A stretch of DNA of 64,000 nt. Origin: Dicyema japonicum (taxonomy: Eukaryota; Dicyemida; Rhombozoa; Dicyemidae). The position numbers and the translations under genes were made by a program. The stretch is taken from positions 1,245,749 to 1,309,748 of the forward strand of contig RDEW01000014.1 of assembly GCA_011109175.1 (NCBI GenBank), given 5' to 3'. Positions 1 through 11,689 of the stretch are shown here, piece by piece. A model generated the notes under the pieces. The model saw only the letters and a program-made list of their open reading frames with translations, was not told the origin of the DNA and searched no databases. The stretch's first letter is position 1. Every line of letters starts with the position of its first letter.

Positions 1-164
1 TAATATTTTTGGTCATATTTCTAAGCATAAACATATTTTAGAAACCACAATTAGACAGATAGATAACAACAAGAAATGATGCAGAAAAAGCGCCAATATA
101 TTATTTAAAATATTTGATAAAATTATTAATAAAACATTTTAAGTTTTTTATTTCTAATAATTTA

Positions 165-236
165 ATGGATTGACGCCGTCATTATTGTTTAATCATTGCT
201 GAACTAGATTGTCTTCTGGGATTCGCACACAAACAA
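165..236 (+). repeat. 3' part of a SINE-like repeat (second copy at 63032-63235)
   Basis: The stretch containing GACGCCGTCAT, then a degenerate ACTAGATTGTCT and CGCACACAAAC, lines up with the 3' half of the tRNA-related repeat at 63032-63235. The promoter-like 5' half is missing. The match is by eye and diverged. Confidence 0.5.
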
Positions 237-1020
237 ACAAAAAAAAACTGCAATTCAAGTACCTTCTCAATGGTTCGGATTAATGTCTTGGATTAATTAC
301 TGCTTTTACTTTTAAAGTGTCAGTTCTGCCTAATATGAGGTTTACATTCCTATACCTTATAGGAAGGGCTGTAAAAAATAATTTAATTATTTATGGCTTG
401 CATAATCGCTATTAAAGTCTCACTGGAGAATATTCGGACATAATCTGAGGATAGTTTACCCCTCACCAAATGGAGAATGCAGATTCCTTGGCAAAAGAAT
501 TTTGAGTTTTTGATAAGGTTTTCCACATCATTCGTGCTATCGGTTTTCCTTGAGGAGTTTGAGCATTGTTCGATTTACATGGACGGGAACACTTTTTTCA
601 TGTTAATGTGACTCACTTTTGCTTAGTGGTCCACTATGATATCTCCCTGATGAAATAAATCACGTGGTGTTTGTTTCCTATCAATACTGGTAATTGTGTT
701 CATTGTATTTATGTCAACTGAATACCACGTAGGTTACCCCAGAAATCCTTTAGTGTTGTCCGGTGGTTAATTTTGGTGATAAAATTATTCCAATTTCCTT
801 TTGTTGATTAATTATGTTATTTCACTATTAAGATTGGATAGTCTGGTCGTAGGGATTCTTGGTTTTTTAGTCGGCGTTTTGTATGAATTTTTTCGATAAT
901 TCCTCTTGGAATGTGTTTCTTGTCAGCACGGCGTCAAGCAATTTGAAATTCTCAACGGAACAGTCGGTTATAAATTTTTATGTTTCTTATCGGAATGAAT
1001 CCCATTTTGCACGTTTGTAA

Positions 1021-1212
1021 TTTATTATAGTTTTTCAGTGCCTAACAATAGGCGAGAGTAGTTAGATTGACAGAAGGATACAATGAGTGTAAGTCATATA
1101 CAATTCTCCAGGATATTTTATTATAGTTTTTCAGTGCCTAACAATAGGCGAGAGTAGTTAGATTGACAGAAGGATACAATGAGTGTAAGTCATATACAAT
1201 TCTCCAGGATAT
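1021..1212. repeat. 96-bp tandem duplication
   Basis: Two adjacent copies, 1021-1116 and 1117-1212, look identical by eye. Each begins TTTATTATAG and ends CCAGGATAT. There is no gene here. The duplication is real or an assembly overlap. Confidence 0.85.
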
Positions 1213-1929
1213 CGCCGTAGATAGTGATGGAGAACATAATGTGAGGTCAAAAAATGTATTGGAGTGTCCAGGTCTGAAAGCTGTTCGAGTTTGTGAATTC
1301 CTGTAATTGAGGATACCTAATTGTTATAGTTCATAATGGGACTTTGTGGCGAGATGTAAATATTTACAAATGTGTACCCTGTGTAATTTATTTTCACCAA
1401 AACGGAAGTAAGTTCAATGTGATAGATTTGTGTATAAGATTTTTTTAGATTTGTGTATAAGAACACCGCCTCCCCTGTTTTATTTCGGTCGATCACGGCG
1501 GACAATTGAGTAGTTTTTGTAATGTGGAAGACTTTCTGGATAGTTTCTTTTCTGGTAGCATGAAAATATCAATTTTGTGGGAAGTTAAAAATGCAAAAAG
1601 TTCAGTTGATTTGTGTGTGAGGCCGTTTATGTTGAATTGCATAATATTGAAGAATTTCCCGTTCTTGTGGGGCCGGAGTTTTGTTCAATGTCCCCAGCAA
1701 AGATTAGGAGTAGCCAATCCGATCTTTGGGAGTGAATGCTATGAGCTCAATAGCCGCCATCATCCAGTACGACTTCCCAGAGGTTGTTGAAGAATAAAAA
1801 GAGCCATCAATTTCTCCCTACCATTTTGAAGTTCCTGTATTAAATCATAAGAAAGAGGATAAAGGTCATCGTTTAATTAAGTGATCCCGGTGTCCATACC
1901 AGACCTTTTCCTGTGGTTAGTTTTGGATC

Positions 1930-3290
1930 TCCACAGCGGGAAAGGTTTCTTTTCATATCTTGGGCAGGCGTCCATATATAGTTTGATGTGCTTTACCATT
2001 TTGAGGAAGTCTCGGTGACGTTCCGTAAGGTATGATTGGGGGGACGTTTAGTGTTCTCCGTAGTAACGAAGTGGACGTCATTTTCGACAATCTCAATAGT
2101 ATTCTGAGACATAGGTTTTGTAAAACTTCCAGCTTGCTCTGTGCCGATAGTGATAACGGGGCAATCCATGCAGCACAGGCGTACTCGATACTAGGTAGAA
2201 CAAATTGTTTGTATATAAGCTCTAACGATAGGCGGGAAGATATTGGAGAGTGCGTGAAAGCTTTGAGAATTCCAATTTTCTTTTGGACTAAGTCCACTTG
2301 ATGAGTAAATGTGAGGAGGGGATCCAGGATGACTCCAAGGATTGAAAGCGTCTTCTTAATGGGAAACGGGGAGTCATATAATTTTATTTGTGGTGTTGCC
2401 CATATTTTTTTTTGTGATGAGGTAAACGTCATTACATGTGACTTTCCTGGTGATATATTCAGACGGTTCTTCAGGAACCAAAGACCCATCAGGTTTAGTA
2501 GATCTTGCATAGACCGTGTCGCCTCCTCGATTCTTCGATGTTTAACTGCGACCACGAGATCATCCGCATACGATAAAAATAATTTTGTTTTTTGTGGTTG
2601 GGGATGGGACGTCACATAGGAACATGTTGAAGAGCAATTCCATTTGGAAGGTATCGCGGTTTTGATTTTTGATTATTTGGCACCACTTGGCCCATTCGAC
2701 CGTTGATTAAGTTAGCTAACCATGACTTTAAGTTAGGGTGGATTGACGTAGTAAAAATTTTTGCTGTAAGAATCTTCCGAGATACTGAGTCAAAAGCCTT
2801 CTCTAGATAAGTTGTTGTTGAGTGTCTTTCGCAGAATCCGTGTAGAAAAGATGGTAGATTTATGAAATGACGGATCTTGAGAATGACTAGTTTTTCTAAC
2901 ACTCGTGATATGGCGCAGATGATGGATACCGGTCGGTAGAAGATATGGCGCAGATAATGGTTGTTTTCTCAGGATATGGTGTATCAGAGATTTCTTCCAT
3001 ATTGACGGAATCTTGTTCTCGTTTATTGAGAGGTTGAAAATTTGTGTTATTTTGGCCGTCACGGAATGACCCAGGTGTTTCAGTTAGAGAATGAAGATGT
3101 CATCTGAACCGCGGGACGACAAGTTATTCATTTTCCTGATTACTGAGTGGACTGTTGAAGGGTTGAAGAAGTCATGTTGGGAAATTATTCCTTCGACCAT
3201 TGCTAGAATGAACATCCATGTCTTTTGAATATGGTTTATGACTAATATTGGGATATGGCTCTTGATGTCCAATTAAATGTGGAGAGCACT
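1930..3290 (-). mobile_element. LINE A: decayed CR1/Jockey-like LINE, reverse transcriptase part
   Basis: The minus strand carries pieces of a non-LTR reverse transcriptase in order but in several frames. From 5' to 3' these are an IWKKSLIHHIL-like block, LEKAFDSVSRKIL (the palm-domain AFDSV motif), LSYADDLVVA (catalytic YADD) and a thumb region ending near 1953. Frameshifts near 2620 and 2800 and an apparent repeat around 2930 break it. It resembles the better kept copies at 37589-38656 and 21923-22976. No intact product is possible. Confidence 0.8.
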
Positions 3291-4399
3291 TCTTAAGCCT
3301 CCTTATCGATTTACATTATACAGTGAGGGAAGTATTGTTCGTAACTTATCTGAGCAAGGGTTCCCAACGTTCTTTGCTGTGTTTCGTGATGTTCCGAGTG
3401 ATTTCTTTGTTCAGTTTTAATATCCTTTCAGTATCGGAATGTATCTTTTGCGATCTCGGAGTATAATCTCATTGAGGTATTCGACAGCAGCGTCGATAGA
3501 TCCGAAGTTCTCTATCTGGAAGGTGTATGTGTAGTTCGATAAAAGATGTGAAGGCGGGCCATATTGTCTTTAAAAAGTTCACATTTGTTCTCAGAGTGTT
3601 CATTAACTTATGTTTTTGTAGATCCTCATGAAGATCGGGTTATGGTAGGTATGTAAGTCGTATATAACATCCCATAAAATGACAGCCTCAAGAGAAGGGG
3701 CGGCAAAGAAATGTCTGGTAAAGTAGGGGAGTCGCCTTGACGGGAAGGGGACCTTGTGTGTTTGCTTTGATTATTGAGAGTGATCAAGTCGTCAAAACTG
3801 TCAAATATAGGGGCCCCCGTTGATTCAGTTGTTGGTCACCATGCAGTTAGTTCTCCCTTTGTAGGTCCTTTCCCCATTATATTATTCCACGGTGGTCCCA
3901 AACCGTCCTGCGGAGACCGATGATGTGGTTAACCACGCTCCATGTAGATCCCAATTCGAATTTAGGGAACAATTAGAGTTGGTACCCCCTGTAAGTACCA
4001 ACTCCAGTATGACATCCACAGTAGTCCCAAATCCTGTACGGATCAATGGCCTGGGTAACAAAGTCCCGGGTAGACCCGGATATGAATGTAGGTATCAATT
4101 GGTGTGGGTACTAGTTCTAACTTGGAAAATATCAGGAGATTTTGACCATTTGGCTGCTGCGTCCCCCAAAAGGTTCCTTCGTTTTTGTAGAATATCTGCA
4201 GTATGTTTCTCAACCTTCTAGTATATTCCTTCGTCTTGTGGCACCACCTTTTTTTTATTTATATTTTAGATAGATAGATACTTTATCAACGTAACAAACT
4301 TGATTCTAATTAAAAAACTAATTAAAAAAAAGTTTGTCTTGGTTGATGGGGTCTCGTTTAACAAGACACCATATGTCTCCTCTTTGAATAATTGACCCC
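3291..4399. other. LINE-flanking sequence with an imperfect direct repeat
   Basis: I see no gene. From about 3890 to 4130 the plus strand shows two diverged copies of a unit of about 129 bp, starting GGTCCCAAACCGTCCTG near 3893 and AGTCCCAAATCCTGTACG near 4022. Repeated units upstream of a LINE body could be 5' UTR monomers. Poly-T and AT-rich sequence fills 4245-4330. Confidence 0.4.
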
Positions 4400-5415
4400 T
4401 TTCTTCCAACAAGAATTATTTTTTCAAGTGGTGCAATATTTCCTCAATGGATCTTGCACGTCTCTCATCACTTGGCGGTAATTTAGACTTTAAATCATGT
4501 CGATATGCCAGTTTAATAGCATATCTCCTCGATTTATTGAGAAGCTCTACAATAGTACTTCTCTCATCACTTTCAAACCATCCTTGGAAGCCATAAATCA
4601 AAAATGGTTCTATACAAGCTGTATACACATAAAGAAAAGTTTCCGGACTCAATTGAAAACGTAGAAGTGATTTCAACATCGCCGTAGCTTTTTTCTTCTT
4701 TTTCTTGATATAATTAATGAAGGAACCCTTCGAGTTCACACAAACTCCAAGATATTGTAACTCTTCCATCATTTGATCTCTCCAGTATCAATACAAATCT
4801 TTGATTTGTTCTTGAAATTCACAATCCATGAAGCAGTACATTTTTCAAGAGATAAGGATAAACCGTAATCACGGCACCAGCATTTAATTATTTCGACATG
4901 TGTCTAAACACGTTTCCAGGAAATCGATCTATTAATACTCAGAAAACGTTATTCACTATGTTAGCTTCAACAGCCTTGGGGCATCTCCCATAATTGGCAA
5001 AGTGGCTGGATGAACTACAATTCACACACGACTCATTATTGTTTGTAACCGGACACTGCGATCTTCTATGTGGCCCAGAACAAACAAGGCATCTTTCAAC
5101 ATTTTTGCAAAAACGAGCAATATGACCAAACTGTTGACAACGAAAACATTGGATCTCTGGTTTATTGAACCATTCAACTTTTATCTTCAGATATCCAATT
5201 ATCAGTCCAAATCTTACAAGGGATTCAGCCTTATTTCTGTCCGATCTTGTAAGTTTGGCAACAGACAGTCTGATGCCCTGCTTTTCAAATCTTTCAACCG
5301 TAAATTTTTCTCTCAATATCGTTTCCAAGGTATTCTTCCAACTCATTGGTTTCAATCCACGTCGGAAGACCTTTCGAGCATAACTACTGAGAATCTCGGC
5401 GTAGACCCCCAATAA
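4400..5415 (-). mobile_element. LINE B: internally deleted LINE, ORF1 zinc-knuckle part joined to RT C-terminus
   Basis: Reading 5' to 3' on the minus strand, 5412-4939 encodes the end of a Gag-like ORF1 with three zinc knuckles: CFRCQQFGHIARFC, CLVCSGPHRRSQC and CVNCSSSSHFANYGRC. At about 4925 the sequence jumps directly into the region just downstream of the RT catalytic motif (ISWKRV) and continues to a C-terminus ending in a LLHHL-like helix at 4416. The endonuclease and most of the RT are absent. The same family is present as LINE D (9538-10865) and as another deleted copy at 51084-51880. Confidence 0.8.
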
Positions 5416-5632
5416 ACAAGAAATAGATATCGTTGACTAAGGTTTATAATTTGAATTTATATTTTATAACATTAAACTGATAAGGTTGAATTGAAATATT
5501 TATATTTTGAAAATAAAAAACGAAATGAAAAACAACAACATGTTACGAATTAGGTACTAATAAGTCTGCCTGTTAGGCCTAGACTCTTCATCCCGGTACC
5601 TTTTTTTTCTGATAATCCATTCTATGTCTTTT

Positions 5633-8520
5633 TTACTTTGACGTCCTGATTCGGATGTTCTCCTTGATCGGCCTGACAAGTTTGTTCTCTTCCTCCGTCA
5701 GGACTTCATGTAATTTCTTACCGTGTTTTCTCCAGTCGGGCAGAATCTTTTCTCTCGAGGGGGTGTAGAACCATCCCTCGCTTCCGTAGATCAGTCTGGG
5801 AAGAATCACATTCCGGAAGATGAAGAGCATGGAATCAACGTCTAGCTTCAGTCTTTTAGTGCAGTACAGTGCCTGAAAAGCCTTTTTCCTTCGCCCTTCG
5901 ATGTCCTTCATGTATGATCCTCTTCCATTGACTGAAATCCCCAGGTATTTCAATGACGAAACTCTCGGTATACAGAGAGTGTAGGGCTCCTCCTCATGTC
6001 TACCCGGCCTGCTTATCCTCAAATAACTGGATTTTTCCGTCGAGAGTTTCATGCCTCTCCGATCGCACCAACCCTGGACTTCGTCGATAAAAACACCTAG
6101 TCGCCGCTCTGAGATGTATGCCTTCAAAGATGAATCCAGGATTAAAATGTCGTCCGCGTAAATCATTAGCTTGGTTCTGACGTTCTGCGGAGACGGAAAA
6201 TCTTCCATAAATATGTTAAATAGCAAAGAGCTAAGAATAGATCCCTGTGGCACTCCATTTTAAATGATATTCCATCCGAATAACTTCCACCAACTACCAC
6301 GTGGGATATCCTCCCGGTTAGATAGTCTTTCAACCATAGGAACATTTCTTTGGTTATTTTAGAGCGAACTAGTTGACGAAATAACGCCTCGTGCCATACA
6401 CTGTCGAATGCCTTTGATATGTCGAGACAAATAAGGCTCAACTGGCTTTTCTTCTCCAGTGTATTTATAATTTCGTAGTTTAGTGAGTGGATACACTCTC
6501 CACATGATCTTCCCGGACGGAAACTAAATTGATTTGGTTGTAGAAAGTTGCTCTTTTCTATATACCGATTCAGTCTCTTAAATACAATACGTTCCATAAT
6601 CTTTGATGTAGAACATATAAGACTTACCGGCCTATAACTGAAGGGATCCTTCCTTGCTGTTCCTGGCTTGAGGATCATCTTAACAATAGATCGTTTCCAT
6701 AAAGGAGGCACGTGTCCGAGCCTGAAACTCGAGTCATACATCTCTCGTAGAACAGACAATAGTTCATCAGAACCTTCTTTGAACATAATCATAGAAATGC
6801 CATCAAATCCTGGGGCCTTGTTCTTGCATTCACGAATTGCTGTTCTAACTTCTGCCATTGAGACTTTTTCTGTCAAACTATCCAGATCTTCCATAGAGTA
6901 ATCCATGAAATTAGGCAACTCCTCTGAAAACTTTTCATTTATAACACTAATAGGATCAACACCCTGTATATTCTCTAGTTGATTTCGGAATACCGAAGGA
7001 ACTTTTTCCAATGGGATTGTCCTTCCATTTTGATCGGCTAGCTTAATGTTTTTCGCTTTTAAACTCCCATTCGTTAGCCTCCTGTACATTTTCCAGAAAC
7101 AAGGGTTTTTCCAGTTAACCTTAGAGGCTGCACTCTTCAATTTATTTTCGGCGTTTACTCTCCAAGCTTCTTGTAGCATTGTTTGGATCACATCAATTCT
7201 GTATTTCAAGATTTTCCTGTCCCACATATCAATACATCGTCTGTGCTTCGCCTTCAGAGTATTCCTCTCGCGAATAAGATCCCGTATTATAGGTGGGCAA
7301 GAATTTTTGCTCTTTAGAAAGCTCTTCAAGTAAACCTTCCTTCCATATAATTGAAGATACGTCAGCATAGTGCTGGATAGTACCCTGTCGTAAACGTCCA
7401 GCTCATTAGGTGTAGAACAAGAGATAGTCTTCGATAGTAAGGTCTCAGACAAATAATGACGATAATGTACCCAGTCTATCGACGAAGTATCGTAGTATAG
7501 GAAAATTAGGTGTAGAACAAGAGATAGTCTTCGATAGTAAGGTCTCAGACAAATAATGACGATAATGTACCCAGTCTATCGACGAAGTATCGTAGTATAG
7601 GAAAATATTTTCTGCAATGTTTGGTTCTAAGTTTATAGATATTTCCTGCGGAATATGATCACTCCCAATGTCCCAAAGCAACGCTGGTCCGTCCACATAA
7701 TCCAGGAGCTGTGGAGACACTAGAGCCAATCCCAACATGTCAGCTCCGTTGTATGAGAAATGGTTAGGTTCTTTAGACGTCAAGACCTCAACTCCAATTT
7801 CGCTAGCCAGATCTGCAAGGAGTCGACCGTCCCCATTATTTTTGCAGCATCCATAGCGTTGAGGTCTCCTACCAAAATCGACATCGGGTTAGTTCCAAAA
7901 AATTGGACAATTTTTGCAGAAGATCAGGCCAAGTCCTTAGAATCCTACGCTTATCCATTTCCCTCCACATAGAATATCCACAGACACAAATTCCGACCGT
8001 TTCGAAAAAAGATTGAAGTTCCAGTTCCAGCCACTGCTCCATCTTTCCATGGAATGCCCACCGAGTTGTACCCTTCCATACTATATTTTTTTCCTTGTTT
8101 GATTTTAGTCTCGTTGACTACCAAGACATCCATCTTGGCAATCCTCACAAGTAGCGCTAGTTCATCATGCCTTCTCACCAGGGAGCGGGTATTCACCAGC
8201 ACTACTTTCAATTTACTTTTCAGCGGTTTGGTTGGTGGCCTGCGCTCTCCACAGCCAGGTCCACCAGACTCTAAAAATCCACTTTCAGCATTTTGCATAA
8301 ATTTTTTCAGACGAGAGAGAATACCATTCAGCTCCCGAGATACCGACTCGGGGATTCCTGCTTTGCTCTGTTCATGTTTACGTTTGGCGCCCAGATTTAC
8401 AGATCCATCACCAATGTGAGAGCTATCAGTTTCATAATCTCTTCCGTCTGTTTGACCATCTCGTAAACTTCTGACTTTCTCTGCAAGTTTTTCCTTTTGG
8501 CTCTCCTCTCCACCGGCCAA
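5633..8520 (-). pseudogene. LINE C ORF2: endonuclease plus reverse transcriptase, broken
   Basis: From 8520 downward come a lysine/acidic leader, then LVNTRSLVRRHDEL and VNETKIKQGKKY (N-terminal motifs of an exonuclease/endonuclease/phosphatase domain). A frameshifted VGDLNAMD block follows near 7850, then SDHIPQEI. The RT part (7452-6166) has NKAPGFDGISM, SYRPVSLICS and CLDISKAFDSVWHEAL, and a further frame (6253-5633) carries MPQGSILSSLLFN and IYADDILILD. The catalytic aspartates are present, but the chain is split into at least four frames, so no active protein is expected. Confidence 0.85.
7405..7604. repeat. 100-bp tandem duplication inside LINE C ORF2
   Basis: The 100 bp at 7405-7504, beginning ATTAGGTGTAGAAC, is repeated exactly at 7505-7604. 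Because 100 is not a multiple of three it throws the ORF2 frame. The period is similar to other tandem duplications in this window. Confidence 0.95.
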
Positions 8521-9470
8521 TCAGGAGTATGTGAAGTATTGGTCCACTTCATTTCTTGGATTGGCTTGATTCCTTCTTTTCTAGACACTGTTTGTCTGGA
8601 AATTATTTTCTTCGATGCTTCTCTCATTGCCGGACACCCTCTATAGCGGGCATTGTGTCCTGCTCCTCCACAATTGATACACTTGGTCTCTACGTTCGAT
8701 GGATATTCACACATAAGAAGATCGTGCTCCCCTCCACACTTGATGCATCTCTTCTTTTCCTTACACTGTGCCGCGATGTGGCCGATGCGTTCACAGTTGT
8801 AGCAGATGGGAGGGGGCCTCTTCATCCACTCACACTCGATCTTGTTTGATCCAATGTAGAATCCACAACGTATCAACGATGAGGCCTCCGCGTTACTACT
8901 AACTGAGGCCTTTGCCATAGGCATAGGCTGTGATCCTCTTGACATTCGGGTTACAATCAAAGTTGAGGGTGCCATCTCCTGAAGGTAATCAAGGAGGTCG
9001 TTCTCACTCACCCAGAAAGGAAGGTTCCTGAGAACAATCTCACAAGGTTTCGATATGAGCGTTCTGAAGTGGTGGTTGTCAGGTCCAAAGGGACAGGTCT
9101 CATTTATGGCCTTCATATATTCGACCATGTGGTTATTGTCGCGGAAATCTAATCGGAAGGAGCCCGGTCCTTTGTGGCTCATCCTCAAAGATCCATATTG
9201 ATCGTAAAAATGTAAAATATTCGCAATTTTTATCGGACTCATAGTACAGTGAACTGTGATCAATAGTGACTTGTTATCTGTAGAATCTTCTATTTTTGGT
9301 TGTTCTATAGGTTTGGACTTTACAGTTTGGTTGTGTGTCGTAGGGTTGTTCTCAAGTTTAGAGGGCTCCAAAGTGAACGACCCAGCCGTAGCACATCCTG
9401 GGGGACGAGAAGAGCTGTTGGTTCTCATCTTTGGGGCTTTCGAATTTGATATTTTTCCTCTAACAACCAT
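8397..9470 (-). CDS. LINE C ORF1: Gag-like RNA-binding protein, 357 aa
   Basis: This is an uninterrupted 357-codon ORF starting with ATG. It has a polar N-terminus, a central region with predicted beta-strand/helix alternation (about residues 68-215), then three zinc knuckles: CYNCERIGHIAAQC at 223-236, CIKCGGEHDLLMC at 242-254 and CINCGGAGHNARYRGC at 264-279. This arrangement is typical of the ORF1 proteins of Jockey/I-type LINEs, which coat the element RNA. The end overlaps the start of ORF2 in another frame by about 120 bp. Expression is unknown. Confidence 0.85.
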   Translation of the reverse strand: MVVRGKISNSKAPKMRTNSSSRPPGCATAGSFTLEPSKLENNPTTHNQTVKSKPIEQPKIEDSTDNKSLLITVHCTMSPIKIANILHFYDQYGSLRMSHKGPGSFRLDFRDNNHMVEYMKAINETCPFGPDNHHFRTLISKPCEIVLRNLPFWVSENDLLDYLQEMAPSTLIVTRMSRGSQPMPMAKASVSSNAEASSLIRCGFYIGSNKIECEWMKRPPPICYNCERIGHIAAQCKEKKRCIKCGGEHDLLMCEYPSNVETKCINCGGAGHNARYRGCPAMREASKKIISRQTVSRKEGIKPIQEMKWTNTSHTPDWPVERRAKRKNLQRKSEVYEMVKQTEEIMKLIALTLVMDL

Positions 9471-9537
9471 TTAATATTTTTGTAGAACTGTAGAACAGAA
9501 AATTGAATCCTCCTGTAGAACTTCATTTATTTTAGAA

Positions 9538-10865
9538 GACAAGACAAATTTTATTTTCTAACAAACCCCAAAACTAATTACTGTAAAGAAACCAAAACCT
9601 GAACCAAAACTAATTAAGTGGGTTTTTATTCATCGTGTAGGGTCATTTTATGAGACACCACATGTCTCTACTTCGTTTGGACCCCAAAAATTACATCACA
9701 TTTTCCATAAGTGATGTAATAATTTTTCTATCTTTCTGACTTTCAGGTCGTAATCCTCTTCGATATTGGATTTTAAGTCCAGTCCATATGCCAATTTAAT
9801 CGCAAATCTTCTGGACTTTTCCAATTTTTTGACAAAGACATCACTTTCTTTTGTTCTAAACCATCCTTGATAACCATATATCAAGAATGGTTCAACACAC
9901 GCCGAATACACAAAAAGAAAAGTTTCAGGCTCCAAATGAAATCGAATTAAAGATTTCAACATTCCTGTAGCTTTCTTTCTTCGTGTTTTAATATGTTCCT
10001 TGAAAGATCCTCTTCGGTCTATCAACAATCCGAGATACTTCAATGTTTCAGAGATTTTTATATCCCCAGTATTCACACATTGATTAATATTTTTTCTTTT
10101 ACTTGCAATCCAAGTGACTGTTGTTTTTTCCCTCGATAGAGTCAACCCATTGTTTTGGCACCACTTTCCAATCTTAGTAATATGGGATTCCACCCTTTTC
10201 CATGAAATTTGTTTATTCATGCTTGAATCAAGCACAAGAATGTCATCAGCATAAATAATCATTTGACTATTTACGCTCTCTGTTTTTGGCAAATCTCTCA
10301 TTACGCAATTGAAGAGTAGCGGGCTGAGAATTGAACCCTGTGGAACTCCTCTTCGCAATTCAATTTTCTTTGAAATTAAATTTCCAACACGTATATATGA
10401 CTTTCTTTTTGAAAGAAAGTTTTCTATCCATAATAACGCAGTTTTCCCAATTTCTGCTTTTGACAACGTATCAACAAGTCCAAAGTGCCAAACACTGTCA
10501 AACGCTTTTGTTATATCCAAACATGCTATTGTAAGAAATTCCTTTTTATTTCGTGAAATTTCGATTGCAGATCTTAGCTCTTTAAAGCAATCTCCAGTCC
10601 CTTTTTTATGCCGAAATCCCAGTTGATTATCAGAGAGAAAATTATTATCCTCAACATGCCTTGATAGACGATTGAAAACAATTTTTTCCATAACTTTCGA
10701 TATTGAGCAGACTAGGCTAATTGGCCTATCTGCTTTTGACCTTGGCTTTCCTTTTTTCACAACCATGCGTACAATTGTTCGTTTCCAATAAGCTGGAACA
10801 TGACCAAAACTCCAAGAAGAATTATATAATATTTTTAGGCACTCAATCAAAATTGGGCCTGCTTT
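9538..10865 (-). mobile_element. LINE D: 5'-truncated LINE insertion with 13-bp target-site duplication
   Basis: The element is flanked by identical ATTTATTTTAGAA at 9525-9537 and 10866-10878, a classical target-site duplication. It reads on the minus strand from the middle of the RT fingers to the 3' UTR. The left copy of the target site abuts the 5' end of LINE C. The 3' UTR sequence is shared with the copy at 50868-51046. Confidence 0.9.
9696..10865 (-). CDS. LINE D reverse transcriptase, 5'-truncated but uninterrupted
   Basis: About 390 codons are open without a stop. They begin in flanking DNA at 10898 and enter the element at 10865. Recognisable RT motifs in order are WKRTIVRMV, ADRPISLVCSISKVMEKIV, CLDITKAFDSVWHFGL, GVPQGSILSPLLFN and IYADDILVLD (catalytic pair), followed by a thumb region and a C-terminus ending LLHHLWKM. 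The intact frame suggests a young insertion. It lacks ORF1, the endonuclease and the RT N-terminus, so it is a dead-on-arrival copy. Confidence 0.9.
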   Translation of the reverse strand, partial: KAGPILIECLKILYNSSWSFGHVPAYWKRTIVRMVVKKGKPRSKADRPISLVCSISKVMEKIVFNRLSRHVEDNNFLSDNQLGFRHKKGTGDCFKELRSAIEISRNKKEFLTIACLDITKAFDSVWHFGLVDTLSKAEIGKTALLWIENFLSKRKSYIRVGNLISKKIELRRGVPQGSILSPLLFNCVMRDLPKTESVNSQMIIYADDILVLDSSMNKQISWKRVESHITKIGKWCQNNGLTLSREKTTVTWIASKRKNINQCVNTGDIKISETLKYLGLLIDRRGSFKEHIKTRRKKATGMLKSLIRFHLEPETFLFVYSACVEPFLIYGYQGWFRTKESDVFVKKLEKSRRFAIKLAYGLDLKSNIEEDYDLKVRKIEKLLHHLWKM

Positions 10866-11200
10866 ATTTATTTTAGAATTAGTTCCAGTAGAGTTCAAAT
10901 AGAATTGTATTTTTAATAATAATATAGTGTTATCGTTTGCATTGATTCATTCGATAAGGCAGAGGCGTATGATATTATATTTATCACAGACATAAACCTC
11001 TACTTAAAAAAATATAGATCTCAGAAATAATAGCTTGACTATCCAAAGTAAATTCGTTATTAAAAACAGCGAGCAGATTAGTGAAACATGTAATTAATAA
11101 TGTTATTTCAGACTGCAGTGCCATTGTGGACAAGTACAATGTCCTTGGCAATTGTATAATTTACTTTTTACTAACTTAATCGGTTCTTTTTTCTGGGATC

Positions 11201-11422
11201 TAAATTGGTGTTAATTAATTCAAATTTATTATGATTTAAATAATATCCTAGTTGGACAACTGAATCACACATCTCTACTCTTGACTCGGAAAGAATAATT
11301 TCAGTTAAAAATAAATTGGTGTTAATTAATTCAAATTTATTATGATTTCAATAATATCCTAGTTGGACAACTGAATCACACATCTCTACTCTTGACTCTG
11401 AAAGAATAATTTCAGTTAAAAA
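11201..11422. repeat. 111-bp tandem duplication, left arm only
   Basis: The unit starting TAAATTGGTGTTAATTAATT at 11201 recurs at 11312 with two visible substitutions. The homologous place in the right arm (about 56145-56260) has one copy, so the duplication arose, or was mis-assembled, after the arms separated. Confidence 0.85.
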
Positions 11423-11689
11423 AGATGAGGAAATGAATCAAATATGATAGGTTTTAAAGAACGGATAGGTTTCCTTAGATTTATGAATGACATGAGCATT
11501 ATCTCAATTATCTTATATAGTTTTGATCCCTATCGACATAATTGTCACTGAGATCTTTCTAAAGATATTCAAGGAGATCGATTATATAAACACAGTTGCT
11601 TCTTAGAGAGTCAGGCGTCCAAATTTTTTGAGAATATTCCTCGTCGGAGTACTTAAATGTATTGGCACATAACTTCTTTTGTCATCCAA

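Larger units (their letters stand above)
1..1929. other. Gene-free, decayed repeat DNA
   Basis: No intact gene is visible. Short open stretches on both strands lack homology I recognise. The segment holds a partial SINE-like copy near 165-236 and a 96-bp tandem duplication at 1021-1212. Its right end, from about 1800, is probably the 3' untranslated tail of the minus-strand LINE remnant that follows. Confidence 0.5.
5585..9520 (-). mobile_element. LINE C: nearly full-length two-ORF LINE (Jockey/I-like organisation)
   Basis: The minus strand carries a complete ORF1 (9470-8397) overlapping a broken ORF2 (8520-5633). ORF1 is Gag-like with three CCHC knuckles. ORF2 has an apurinic-like endonuclease followed by a reverse transcriptase. 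The 5' end lies between about 9475 and 9524, where the target site of LINE D begins. Inactivating lesions include frameshifts in the endonuclease (7780-7960), a 100-bp tandem duplication (7405-7604) and a frameshift near 6250 just after the fingers/palm boundary. Confidence 0.9.

Noticed and set aside
1506-1790. A 94-codon plus-strand protein
   Set aside because: It only starts from TTG, has no homology I recognise and overlaps decayed repeat DNA.
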